Assembly (NCBI RefSeq): GCF_010993705.1
Contig: NZ_WOFO01000002.1
Span: forward strand, 372,001-436,000
Direction: 5' to 3'
Origin: Cyclobacterium sp. SYSU L10401
GTDB taxonomy: Bacteria; Bacteroidota; Bacteroidia; Cytophagales; Cyclobacteriaceae
DNA length: 64,000 nucleotides
Part shown: positions 15,442 through 23,162 of the stretch, in pieces
How the letters are laid out: each line of letters starts with the position of its first letter
Numbering within the stretch: the stretch's first letter is position 1
Notes under the pieces: generated by a model
Seen by the model: only the letters and a program-made list of their open reading frames with translations
Told to the model about the DNA's origin: nothing
The model's database searches: none
Position numbers and translations under genes: made by a program

Positions 15442-16962
15442 ATGAAATGGACACCTAAATACCTGGCAATACTACTGGCCGGACTAACTCTTTCCTGCGC
15501 CAGCGAAAAGGAGACAGCAGAAACTTCTGCCCTTTTTGACTTTTCCGAAATGGAACAGGTTGCTGAAGTGGATGAACGCTACCAATCTGTCAATGTAGAG
15601 ATGTGCGAAGTGGTCGGTGGCGATTTTTGGGTGCCCTACAGTGAAATTGATACGGCCAAGGTTCAGGCCCTTGGTTTTGCCGGACTCAAGCAGAGCATCC
15701 CCTCTATCAACCTATACGATGAAAAACTACGTACCCTTTCAAAGGCACTAGGCCCCATGTACATTCGCGTTAGTGGCACTTGGGCCAATACGACGTATTT
15801 TCAGGACAACGATGCGCCGAAAATGAACCAGGCACCCGAAGGATATGAAAATGTATTGACGAGGGCTGAATGGAAAGGGGTCATCGATTTTTGCAAGGCC
15901 ATGGATGCCAAATTGGTCACCTCTTTTGCCAACAGTGAAGGCATACGGGATGCAAACGGGAACTGGACGTCTGCACAGGCAGCTCCGCTTTTGGACTATA
16001 CCCATTCCATAGGTGGAGCAATCCATGCTGCGGAGATGTTCAATGAACCCTCCCATGCCAGCCATGGCGGCGCACCCGAAGGGTATGACGCGGCGCAATA
16101 CGCAGAAGATTTTGCGGCTTTTGAAGCATTCGTATCCCAGGCTGCTCCGGAGATGAAGATCATGGGGCCCGGATCGACCGGTGAAGGGGGAATCATCCCG
16201 GGAATTGACTCTACCCTAACCACCGACAAAATTCTTACGGCCAGTCCGGCACCGGAATTTGAGATTTTTAGCTACCATTACTACGGAGGAGTCTCCCAAC
16301 GATGCATGGGGCAACTTACCCCGGAAAATGCATTGAGCGAGGAATGGCTTTCAAAGACCGAGGAAGGATTGTCCTACTATGAAGAGGCCCGAGACCAATA
16401 CCTGCCCAATGCTCCCCTATGGTTGACTGAAACCGCTGAAGCGGCCTGCGGGGGAAATCCCTGGGCAGCTACCTATGTAGATAGCTTCCGCTACCTGGAA
16501 CAGCTGGGGAGACTGGCCAGAAAAGGCGTACGGGTGGTCATGCACAATACACTGGCGGCCAGTGAGTACGCCTTGCTCGAACAGGACACCCACAACCCAC
16601 GACCTAATTATTGGGCCGCCTTGCTGTGGAGTAAATTCATGGGAAATCAGGTATACGATGCAAAAGCTCCTATGGATGGACCAGACCTATTTGTGCACAA
16701 TTTGAAAAATGCTTCCAATGGCTATGCCGTATTGTTGGTAAATCCAAAAGACGCAGAAACCTCCTTTCAAATCCCTGCCGATGCCGTGCAATATTTGCTT
16801 ACTGCAGATGATGTCCTTTCCAAGGAAGTGAAACTGAACGGGGAGATACTTCAACTCAAATCCGATGATACCTTACCTGAAATCCAGGGCAAGAATGTGC
16901 AGGCCGGAGAATTGGTGATGCCCTCCCATAGCATCCTGTTTTTGACCTTTGGCGATAAATAA
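15442..16962 (+). CDS. GH79-like glucuronidase/heparanase-type lipoprotein
   Basis: A 506-aa exported lipoprotein (lipid-attachment Cys19 in LTLSC). The order of motifs follows heparanase and other GH79 enzymes. YIRVSGTWANTTYF corresponds to the FLRIGGTWTD region. The acid/base glutamate is in FNEPSHA (E202), IFSYHYYGG is the next block, and the nucleophile is in WLTETAEA (E330). ACGGNPWAATYVDSFRYLEQ, GRLARKGVRVVMHNTL and a C-terminal small beta-domain complete the fold. Expected activity is hydrolysis of a beta-glucuronide or related uronic acid linkage at the cell surface. It is divergent from a NUDIX regulator and begins a run with an SDR relic and an exported esterase-like gene. Confidence 0.85.
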   Translation: MKWTPKYLAILLAGLTLSCASEKETAETSALFDFSEMEQVAEVDERYQSVNVEMCEVVGGDFWVPYSEIDTAKVQALGFAGLKQSIPSINLYDEKLRTLSKALGPMYIRVSGTWANTTYFQDNDAPKMNQAPEGYENVLTRAEWKGVIDFCKAMDAKLVTSFANSEGIRDANGNWTSAQAAPLLDYTHSIGGAIHAAEMFNEPSHASHGGAPEGYDAAQYAEDFAAFEAFVSQAAPEMKIMGPGSTGEGGIIPGIDSTLTTDKILTASPAPEFEIFSYHYYGGVSQRCMGQLTPENALSEEWLSKTEEGLSYYEEARDQYLPNAPLWLTETAEAACGGNPWAATYVDSFRYLEQLGRLARKGVRVVMHNTLAASEYALLEQDTHNPRPNYWAALLWSKFMGNQVYDAKAPMDGPDLFVHNLKNASNGYAVLLVNPKDAETSFQIPADAVQYLLTADDVLSKEVKLNGEILQLKSDDTLPEIQGKNVQAGELVMPSHSILFLTFGDK

Positions 16963-16965
16963 GGC

Positions 16966-17103
16966 ATGAAGATCCATGATAAATTATGGCTGGTTACGGG
17001 AGGCGGAAATGGCATAATGGATTATATGTACCGAGTCAATCCGGATTGGACGATGCGTTTTATTGCCAAAAAAATGAAAGACCGCCTTTCGAAAAATGAT
17101 TAA
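16966..17103 (+). pseudogene. Internally deleted short-chain dehydrogenase/reductase relic
   Basis: A 45-codon frame starts 3 bp after the GH79-like stop. Its first 17 residues, MKIHDKLWLVTGGGNGI, are the Rossmann N-terminus of an SDR (TGGGNGIG motif). They run directly into DYMYRVNPDWTMRFIAKKMK, which looks like the extreme C-terminus of the same family. The junction is in frame, so about 200 residues of catalytic core appear to have been deleted. It ends in TAA at 17101-17103. A genuine small protein is less likely. Confidence 0.65.
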
Positions 17104-17125
17104 AAAGGGAAACCCAAAAAGCACC

Positions 17126-19219
17126 ATGAGAAAAATAGAATTCATCCTGTTGAGTGCCATCCTTGTCGCATGTTGCGAATCAGGATTTGCGCAGACCACT
17201 TTGTTAAATGACGAATGGGGATTTACGCCTACCGATTCCCTATTCGCGCAACCTTATGTAGACATAGACGAGTGGCGGGACACCCCACTAAAGCATCGAT
17301 ATGTGCATGGTGGATTTAAAGGTACTGACACCCGGTTTTCTTTTTACTTTCCGCAAGAGGAAAACTATGAGCGTCGCTTCTTTCAGTACATTACCCCAAT
17401 ACCCGACAACGAAAACCTGTCTCAGGGTGCTACAGGAGAAGAAGACAAAATCAGTTTTTCTATCCAAAACGGTGCTTACTTTATAGAGACCAATGGTGGC
17501 GGAAACCCTGGAATCGGAGCCGATCGTCTTTATAATCCCTATAAAGCGAATGCCGCCAGTGCAGCGTTTTCCAGAACAGTGGCCAGGCAAATTTACCCTG
17601 CTGATCAGAGGCCATTCGGTTATGCATTTGGCGGTAGTGGCGGAGCCTATCGGACCATAGGTGGTTTTGAAAACACCGATACCTGGGACGGAGCCGTGCC
17701 GTACGTGGCCGGATCGCCCATGGCCATACCCAATGTATTTACGGTACGCATGCATGCGATGCGGGTATTACAGGATATGTTACCACAGATTGCGGATGCC
17801 GTTGAAGCAGGGGGTGGCGATATGTACGCCGGGCTAAACCCGTTGGAGAAAGCGGCCCTTATGGAAGTTACGAAGATGGGCTTTCCCAAACAGGCATGGT
17901 TCAACTATGATAAAATGGGTATACATGCTTTTCCGGCTATATTTAAAGGAATAAAAATGGCCGATGCGCCTTATTTCACTGATTTCTGGACGGTACCCGG
18001 TTACCTGGGAAAGGACAACTACGAAACGATTGAGAAGGATCGCCTGCAACAGCAAGCCCGGATAAAAAAAATTATCACCAAAAGGGAAGCGTATGAGTTG
18101 GGATTGACTATCGGAAATGGCCCCGGCAGGGCCCGTGGAACGGCCGATGCCGCCTGGCAAAATCTGGACCGAAAGACGGATACCATCCCTGTAGCCTTTC
18201 AATTGGATTCGAGGCTGCCAGAGGTGCAATTCTTAGGAGGGGAACTCAAAATCCTATCGGGTGAAACAAAAGGGAAAGCTTTGGCACTCAAATCCATTGA
18301 CAATGACCTGGTAGTAGTAGATGCAATAGATCCTAAAATTGCCGCCTCCCTCCAGGTAGGTAACGAGGTTCAGGTCGACAACAGCGATTATCTGGCCGCC
18401 CAAACCTATCATCGTCATCAGGTACCGGGCCCCGAGTATGAGGTATGGGATCAGTTCAGAGATGAAAACGGAAACCCCGTTTACCCCCAGCGTCCCATGC
18501 TGATGGGACCTCTATTTACAAAATCCACCGTGGGTTCCCTACCCAATGGGGATTTTAGAGGAAAAATGATTTTACTGGGTTCGCTGTGGGATACGGAGGC
18601 CTATCCCTGGCAATCAGACTGGTATCGTAAGCAGGCAAAAGAATCCCTGGGGGATGCCTTTGAAGATAATTTTAGATTGTGGTTTACCGATCATGCCAAT
18701 CACGGTGACCTTGCGGTGCCCGGTGATCCTACCCATATTGTCAGCTACCTGGGAGTATTACAGCAGGCCCTGCTGGACCTGAGCAATTGGGTCGAAAAGG
18801 GAATCGCACCTGCTGCGGCTACCAATTATAAAATTATAGATGGCCAGGTAATCGTTCCTGATGAAGCCAATGAAAGAATGGGTATTCAACCCGTAATCCA
18901 CCTCAACGTAAATGGAAGCCAGCGGGCAGCGGTATCCGTAGGTGAAAACGTCACCTTGTCCGCTCAGATAGAAGTACCCGAAAATCAGGGAAGCCTGGTG
19001 GATGTATCCTGGGATATGGATGGATCGGGTGATTTTTTGGCGAAGGAAAACCTGAGGGATACGGATCAGCATAAAATGACCCTTACCCGAACCCATTCCT
19101 TTTCGGAACCGGGAACCTATTTTATTACACTTAAAGCCATCTCACAACGAAATGGAGATACGAAAACGCCCTTCACCCGTATTCCTAATCTGGATCGGGT
19201 GAGAGTAGTCGTGAAGTAG
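17126..19219 (+). CDS. Exported alpha/beta-hydrolase-like protein with C-terminal PKD-like domain
   Basis: A 697-aa exported protein with a signal peptide (IEFILLSAILVACCESGFAQ). A nucleophile elbow is visible in AFGGSGGAYRTIGG, with candidate nucleophile Ser171. A late acid/His region is in FTDHANHGDLAVPGD. The region resembles large tannase/feruloyl-esterase-like or polyhydroxyalkanoate-depolymerase-like hydrolases. About residues 610-697 form a PKD/CARDB-like beta-sandwich (VENVTLSAQIEVPE, SWDMDGSGDF, GTYFITLKAIS). I start at the ATG at 17126, since the upstream ATG at 17096 overlaps the SDR relic. Its position after a GH79-like enzyme suggests removal of ester groups from a uronate-containing glycan; that is inference. 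Confidence 0.65.
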   Translation: MRKIEFILLSAILVACCESGFAQTTLLNDEWGFTPTDSLFAQPYVDIDEWRDTPLKHRYVHGGFKGTDTRFSFYFPQEENYERRFFQYITPIPDNENLSQGATGEEDKISFSIQNGAYFIETNGGGNPGIGADRLYNPYKANAASAAFSRTVARQIYPADQRPFGYAFGGSGGAYRTIGGFENTDTWDGAVPYVAGSPMAIPNVFTVRMHAMRVLQDMLPQIADAVEAGGGDMYAGLNPLEKAALMEVTKMGFPKQAWFNYDKMGIHAFPAIFKGIKMADAPYFTDFWTVPGYLGKDNYETIEKDRLQQQARIKKIITKREAYELGLTIGNGPGRARGTADAAWQNLDRKTDTIPVAFQLDSRLPEVQFLGGELKILSGETKGKALALKSIDNDLVVVDAIDPKIAASLQVGNEVQVDNSDYLAAQTYHRHQVPGPEYEVWDQFRDENGNPVYPQRPMLMGPLFTKSTVGSLPNGDFRGKMILLGSLWDTEAYPWQSDWYRKQAKESLGDAFEDNFRLWFTDHANHGDLAVPGDPTHIVSYLGVLQQALLDLSNWVEKGIAPAAATNYKIIDGQVIVPDEANERMGIQPVIHLNVNGSQRAAVSVGENVTLSAQIEVPENQGSLVDVSWDMDGSGDFLAKENLRDTDQHKMTLTRTHSFSEPGTYFITLKAISQRNGDTKTPFTRIPNLDRVRVVVK

Positions 19220-19327
19220 CCTAGAGGATACCAATCAGATAACACAAGCAAAAAGAAAAATTCCGGTCAAAAAATCTAATGGGAAAGGGGAAAACCATTC
19301 CCCACAATACCTCTAATTACAGGGAGG

Positions 19328-19731
19328 TTATTTTCTTTCCGCCCAGTTTTCTAGTTTTAGGTTTTCGATATGCCGGAAGTCTTTAATGTTGTCGGTTACT
19401 AAAATAATTTCATTTGCTTGTGCAGTAACACCAATTATCAAGTCAAATTCATCATACATAGGTGTTCCTTTTTTTCGAAGCAAGACTTTGATATTTGCAT
19501 ACTGGTCAACTATCCCAAAAATTGGAATGATGGTTAGTCCCTTAACAAATTTATCAACCGCTATGTGAGATTTTTTGGGATCATCGCTATTTTCTGCTCC
19601 GTATTTCAGTTCAAAACTGTTATTTCAGAGATGAAACAATTCTCAAGACCTTTTTCCTTGATGATTTCATCGAGATGGACTTTACCTCTCAAACAAAATA
19701 CACATATACTTGTGTCAAGCAAATATTGCAT
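19328..19731 (-). pseudogene. vapC: VapC (PIN toxin) gene broken by a one-base deletion
   Basis: The frame starts MQYLLDTSICVFCLRGKV, a textbook VapC N-terminus with the first catalytic Asp at residue 6, and stops after ISEITVLN. Restoring one G near 19611-19612 (TTG-GAA-CTG instead of TTGAACTG) joins it to KYGAENSDDPKKSHIAVDK. It then continues through TPMYDEFDLIIGVTAQANEI and LVTDNIKDF to a natural stop after LENWAERK. The rebuilt protein would be about 134 aa, normal for VapC. The first ATG lies 3 bp after the antitoxin stop. Confidence 0.88.
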
Positions 19732-19734
19732 ATA

Positions 19735-19974
19735 TCAAATTTTCAAGTCTTTTGATCTGAATTTCCTGCTTTCCCTAATATCTTTTATAATTTCTTCGGC
19801 TGGCTTTTCTGAAGCAAATCCTCCGAAGGAACTAAAAAAATCCTTTTCTTTAGACTTTCTCCCTTTCCTTATAGATTTCGCAAGCCGTTCTAGCAGCTCT
19901 AATTTGCTTACTGAACTTAAACTTTCAAAAAGCTCAGAATAAGTTTCAATGATATGGCGTTCTGCATGTGTCAT
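19735..19974 (-). CDS. VapB-like antitoxin, orphaned by the broken toxin
   Basis: A 79-aa protein, intact, located directly upstream of the frameshifted VapC gene. An N-terminal helical part (AERHIIETYSELFESL, VSKLELLERLAKSIRKG) and a C-terminal part (PAEEIIKDIRESRKFRSKD) follow the pattern of Bacteroidota antitoxins found with VapC. The toxin-binding C-terminus is complete. With the toxin frameshifted it has no obvious partner here, although it could neutralise a related toxin elsewhere. Confidence 0.75.
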   Translation of the reverse strand: MTHAERHIIETYSELFESLSSVSKLELLERLAKSIRKGRKSKEKDFFSSFGGFASEKPAEEIIKDIRESRKFRSKDLKI

Positions 19975-20069
19975 AGTCTAAATTTTAATAAATATATGAA
20001 ATTACATCATAAAACTGATTTCCATACTACTTGGTTCTTCTTCAACTTCCCTGTAACATCAGTATAAAG

Positions 20070-20459
20070 CTATGCCTTGGAAGGAGAGTTGCGTGTACAT
20101 AGACTATGTAACCCAATGCATTCCCTGGTTTTGTTCGACAAATTAAACATTTCGGAGATTGAAGCAAAAAAACAAACCGGTTTTTCCCATGCCAGCTCTT
20201 GGCCTTTCTCCGGCTGCCCCTCCAATAGGGGCATTGTCGTCATGATGAGTTCGCACACCCCTTCCACTTTCAGGGATTGGTCGTGGTCCTCTTTGCTGTC
20301 CCAGATTTCGGTGATGTATACGGAATGGCTATCCGCCGGATGCCTTCCGATCACATACAATCGGGACCCTTTAGCGGTAGCCACCAATTGGGACGCTTCC
20401 AGTAAAATCTCAGCCAGCTCGGCTTGATGCCCCGGCTTTGCTGTCAAATTGCCATTCAA
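20070..20459 (-). CDS. Antibiotic biosynthesis monooxygenase (ABM) domain protein, no ATG start
   Basis: A dimeric alpha-beta-barrel ABM protein: GNLTAKPGHQAELAEILLEA, SRLYVIGRHPADSHSVYITE and EIWDSKEDHDQSLK are the standard blocks. Conservation extends upstream of the first possible TTG start: the codons read ISQYILNGNL, where relatives read MSQY or MNQY, so an ancestral ATG appears to have become ATA (20472-20474). A TGA lies eight codons further upstream, so no ATG is available. The last 35 residues look unlike the family and may be a frameshifted tail. The gene is either started from ATA/TTG or decaying. Confidence 0.6.
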   Translation of the reverse strand: MNGNLTAKPGHQAELAEILLEASQLVATAKGSRLYVIGRHPADSHSVYITEIWDSKEDHDQSLKVEGVCELIMTTMPLLEGQPEKGQELAWEKPVCFFASISEMFNLSNKTRECIGLHSLCTRNSPSKA

Positions 20460-20558
20460 TATGTATTGGCTTATTTGTATGGTTAGGTTTCATTTTATTA
20501 ACCAGAGGCTACCGAAAAGGGAATCTAACACTACTTGTTTCCCTGAAGACCTATCGAT

Positions 20559-21830
20559 TTACCCGGTTACCACCCGATGTTCCGCCACAAAATCCGGGTC
20601 CAGCGTAACGCCCAGCCCCGGCCCCGTAGGCACCGTTACCTTGCCGCCTTTACTGCTAAGGCTGGAGGTAGGGCTATCCAGGGGAATTTCATTGTTAAAC
20701 CCCTTGAATTCATGAAAGGGTCCGGCATTGGCAACGGCCGATACAAAATGCATCATGTACAGGTAGCCCAGGCCCGAACCGGAAATATGGGGCGTGCAGG
20801 GCATTCCTTTCAGAGCCGCCATTTTGGCCACCTTCATGGAACGTACCATTCCCCCAAAATAGAAAATATCGGGCTGCACGATGTCCAGGGCATCCTCTTT
20901 GATCAGCCAGCGAAAGCCATGCATGCTGGGTTCCTGCTCCCCACCGGCTACCGGAATCGATACAGCTTTGGTGACTTCCAGGGTCTCTTCGTACCAGTCA
21001 AAAGGTACCGGCTCTTCGTAAAAATCATAGGCATATTCCTCCATGATTTTTCCGATGCGTATGGCCTCCTCCGGGGTATAGGAACCGTTGGAATCGGCAT
21101 AGATCGTCATCTCCGAACCAAAACGCTCCCGCACCAGTGGAATTAGTGCTTCGGTCCTACCGGGAGGATAATCGGCATTGTGACTCATCCGGCCACCCAC
21201 CTTGAATTTCAGGGCCCGTGCATCGGTTTCCCGGACATGCTTTTCAATCAGATCTATGGATTCCTCCGCCGATTTGCCCCGGTAATTATTGGCCTGGTAG
21301 ACAGCGATTTCCGGATGGTAAATGGTTTCTGCCAGCAAGGACCCCATGCTTTTATGGGCCAATTTGCCCAGCAAGTCCAAAATGGCAAACTCCAGCGTGG
21401 CCAGGGGCACCCAGAAGGCCAGGTTTTGCAATTTGTAATTACTCTGGTACACGTACACCTCCTCCAAAAGCTTTTCCCATTCCCGGGCATCCTTGCCGAT
21501 AAAAAACGGCTGAATCCGGTTGACAAATATCGGATACAGGTGCTTCATCTGCATGTTATTGCTTACGGATAGCCCTTCGGCACCCTCTTTGGAGCGAACG
21601 CGACAGATAAAGTTATCTCCCTTGCGCAGCAATTCTACCGTCTCAATCCAGACCGGATCCTTCAGCTCATCCAGGCGCAACACCGGTTCGGCTAAAATTC
21701 GGTCCAGGGCCTCCTCCTGCCTGTCCGGCTCCTGCGCATTTTTTCCAGAAGCGCCCGCAGGCAGACCGGTCATGCCGACTACTGCGCCCAGTGCAGAACG
21801 CTTGATAAATTTCCGTCTATTCTCTATCAT
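20559..21830 (-). CDS. Exported mandelate racemase/muconate lactonizing enzyme family protein
   Basis: A 423-aa enolase-superfamily enzyme with a twin-arginine signal (NRRKFIKRSALGAVVG), so it is exported folded. Active-site pattern: K208 and K210 in LKFKVGG, metal ligands D246 (ADSNG), E272 or E273 (YEEPVP) and E298 (GGEQEP), then D321 and the C-terminal base H348 (TPHISGSG). This is the layout of sugar-acid dehydratases of the mandelate racemase group. The SMP-30 lactonase gene lies 3 bp upstream on the same strand, and a uronate-releasing GH79-like enzyme is nearby. An aldonic or uronic acid substrate is therefore the best inference. Confidence 0.9.
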   Translation of the reverse strand: MIENRRKFIKRSALGAVVGMTGLPAGASGKNAQEPDRQEEALDRILAEPVLRLDELKDPVWIETVELLRKGDNFICRVRSKEGAEGLSVSNNMQMKHLYPIFVNRIQPFFIGKDAREWEKLLEEVYVYQSNYKLQNLAFWVPLATLEFAILDLLGKLAHKSMGSLLAETIYHPEIAVYQANNYRGKSAEESIDLIEKHVRETDARALKFKVGGRMSHNADYPPGRTEALIPLVRERFGSEMTIYADSNGSYTPEEAIRIGKIMEEYAYDFYEEPVPFDWYEETLEVTKAVSIPVAGGEQEPSMHGFRWLIKEDALDIVQPDIFYFGGMVRSMKVAKMAALKGMPCTPHISGSGLGYLYMMHFVSAVANAGPFHEFKGFNNEIPLDSPTSSLSSKGGKVTVPTGPGLGVTLDPDFVAEHRVVTG

Positions 21831-21833
21831 GGT

Positions 21834-22778
21834 TTACTCGTTTCCGGCTACTTTTAATTCCACGGCATACAGACCCGTCCTTGCGGTCACAAAAAGCGTT
21901 TTACCCTCCGGTCCTCCAAAGGCCAGATTGGAGGGGGTTTCAGGGAAGCGGATCGTGCCTAACAGGCGGCCATTTGGAGCCAATACCAGCACGCCTCCTG
22001 GCCCGGTAGCAAAAAGGTTTCCCTGCTCGTCGACTTTGATTCCATCAGGATTCCCGTCTCCCGACAATATGGAAGCATTAAAGAAGAGTTTCCCCTTCCC
22101 GGCCTTTCCCCCCTTGCTCAAGGGATACTGCATGTACTTCTTGGGTTGATCTGAATTGGCAACATAGAGCGTACGCTCATCAGGAGATAAGGCCAGGCCG
22201 TTTGGTCGGTACAAATCCTCGGCAATCAGGGTTGTTTTTCCTTTGTGAAAGCGGTACACGCCAAAAAACCCCAGGGTATCGCTGGCATCCGCTGGCAGTC
22301 CATAAGGGGGGTCGGTAAAGTAAATGGCTCCATTGCTGTGTACAATCAGGTCATTCGGACTGTTAAGCCGGGTGCCTTTGTATGCTGTTACCACGGCATC
22401 GTACTGTCCGTCCGGACTTAGGCTGCCGATCTTTCTACCCCCGTGTTCGGCCATCAGCAAGTTCCCTGCTGCATCGTAGGTCAGGCCATTGGAATTGTTG
22501 CTGGGTTCCCTAAAAACGCTTACCTGCCCTCCAGGCTTCCATTGATAGATGGTATTGGCGGGAATATCGCTAAAGATCAAATAGCCCTCCTCCTTGTTCC
22601 AGACAGGACCCTCGGTAAACCGAAATCCATCTGCCAATTTTTCTATTTCCGCATCCTCGGCTACCAAATCCAGCAGTGCCTGGTCTTTAATGTCCAGGTT
22701 TTGCCCAAATACAGGGATAAGAATAAGAGAGAAAAAAGAGGAAAAACTGATGAGGCGTATAAGTGAAGTAATTTTCAT
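21834..22778 (-). CDS. SMP-30/gluconolactonase family protein, exported
   Basis: A 314-aa six-bladed propeller lactonase with a signal peptide (SFFSLILIPVFGQ). Metal ligands of the family are visible: Glu in FRFTEGPVWN, Asn in LNSPNDLIVHSNG, FTDPPYG, and the Asn/Asp pair in RPNGLALSPDE and GNPDGIKVD. It should open a sugar lactone to its acid. Start at 22776-22778 (MKITSLIRL); the extra 24 upstream codons do not look like protein. It is co-transcribed with the enolase-superfamily gene (3-bp gap), giving a lactone-to-dehydrated-acid pair. Confidence 0.9.
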   Translation of the reverse strand: MKITSLIRLISFSSFFSLILIPVFGQNLDIKDQALLDLVAEDAEIEKLADGFRFTEGPVWNKEEGYLIFSDIPANTIYQWKPGGQVSVFREPSNNSNGLTYDAAGNLLMAEHGGRKIGSLSPDGQYDAVVTAYKGTRLNSPNDLIVHSNGAIYFTDPPYGLPADASDTLGFFGVYRFHKGKTTLIAEDLYRPNGLALSPDERTLYVANSDQPKKYMQYPLSKGGKAGKGKLFFNASILSGDGNPDGIKVDEQGNLFATGPGGVLVLAPNGRLLGTIRFPETPSNLAFGGPEGKTLFVTARTGLYAVELKVAGNE

Positions 22779-22877
22779 GGTTTTTTGGGTTTGAAGGTTC
22801 CATAGGAAATATACGGGAATCCGATTAAAATTCCATAAGCGGACCGTCAAATCCTCCTGAAATAAAGACTATTTCCG

Positions 22878-23030
22878 TCAGTAACTCATTTCATCGATCT
22901 TCACTTTGCCCCGAAAGGTGAGGTACACAAAGGTCGTGTACCCAATTACCAGTGGTGTCCCGATGGCAGCAAAGGTCAGCATGATTCCCAGGGACTTGTC
23001 CGAAGCAGCGGCATTATAGAAGGCATACAC
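22878..23030 (-). pseudogene. C-terminal fragment of cytochrome bd oxidase subunit II (CydB)
   Basis: Fifty sense codons read VYAFYNAAASDKSLGIM, then AAIGTPLVIGYTTFVYLTF, and end RGKVKIDEMSY with a natural stop. This is the last transmembrane helix and C-terminal tail of CydB. An in-frame TAG lies immediately upstream and no other part of cydA or cydB is found, so it is a relic. It sits between the lactonase and penicillin-acylase genes. Confidence 0.85.
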
Positions 23031-23162
23031 CTATAGTAAATCCGGGATAGCCTCTATTTCTTATTGAGAATACCGAAGACTAAACCTCTTAAAATCAGTG
23101 GAAAAATCCACTTCAACCGGCTGCAAATTTTCCTGAATTTTATCATGTATTCCAGGGTACCT

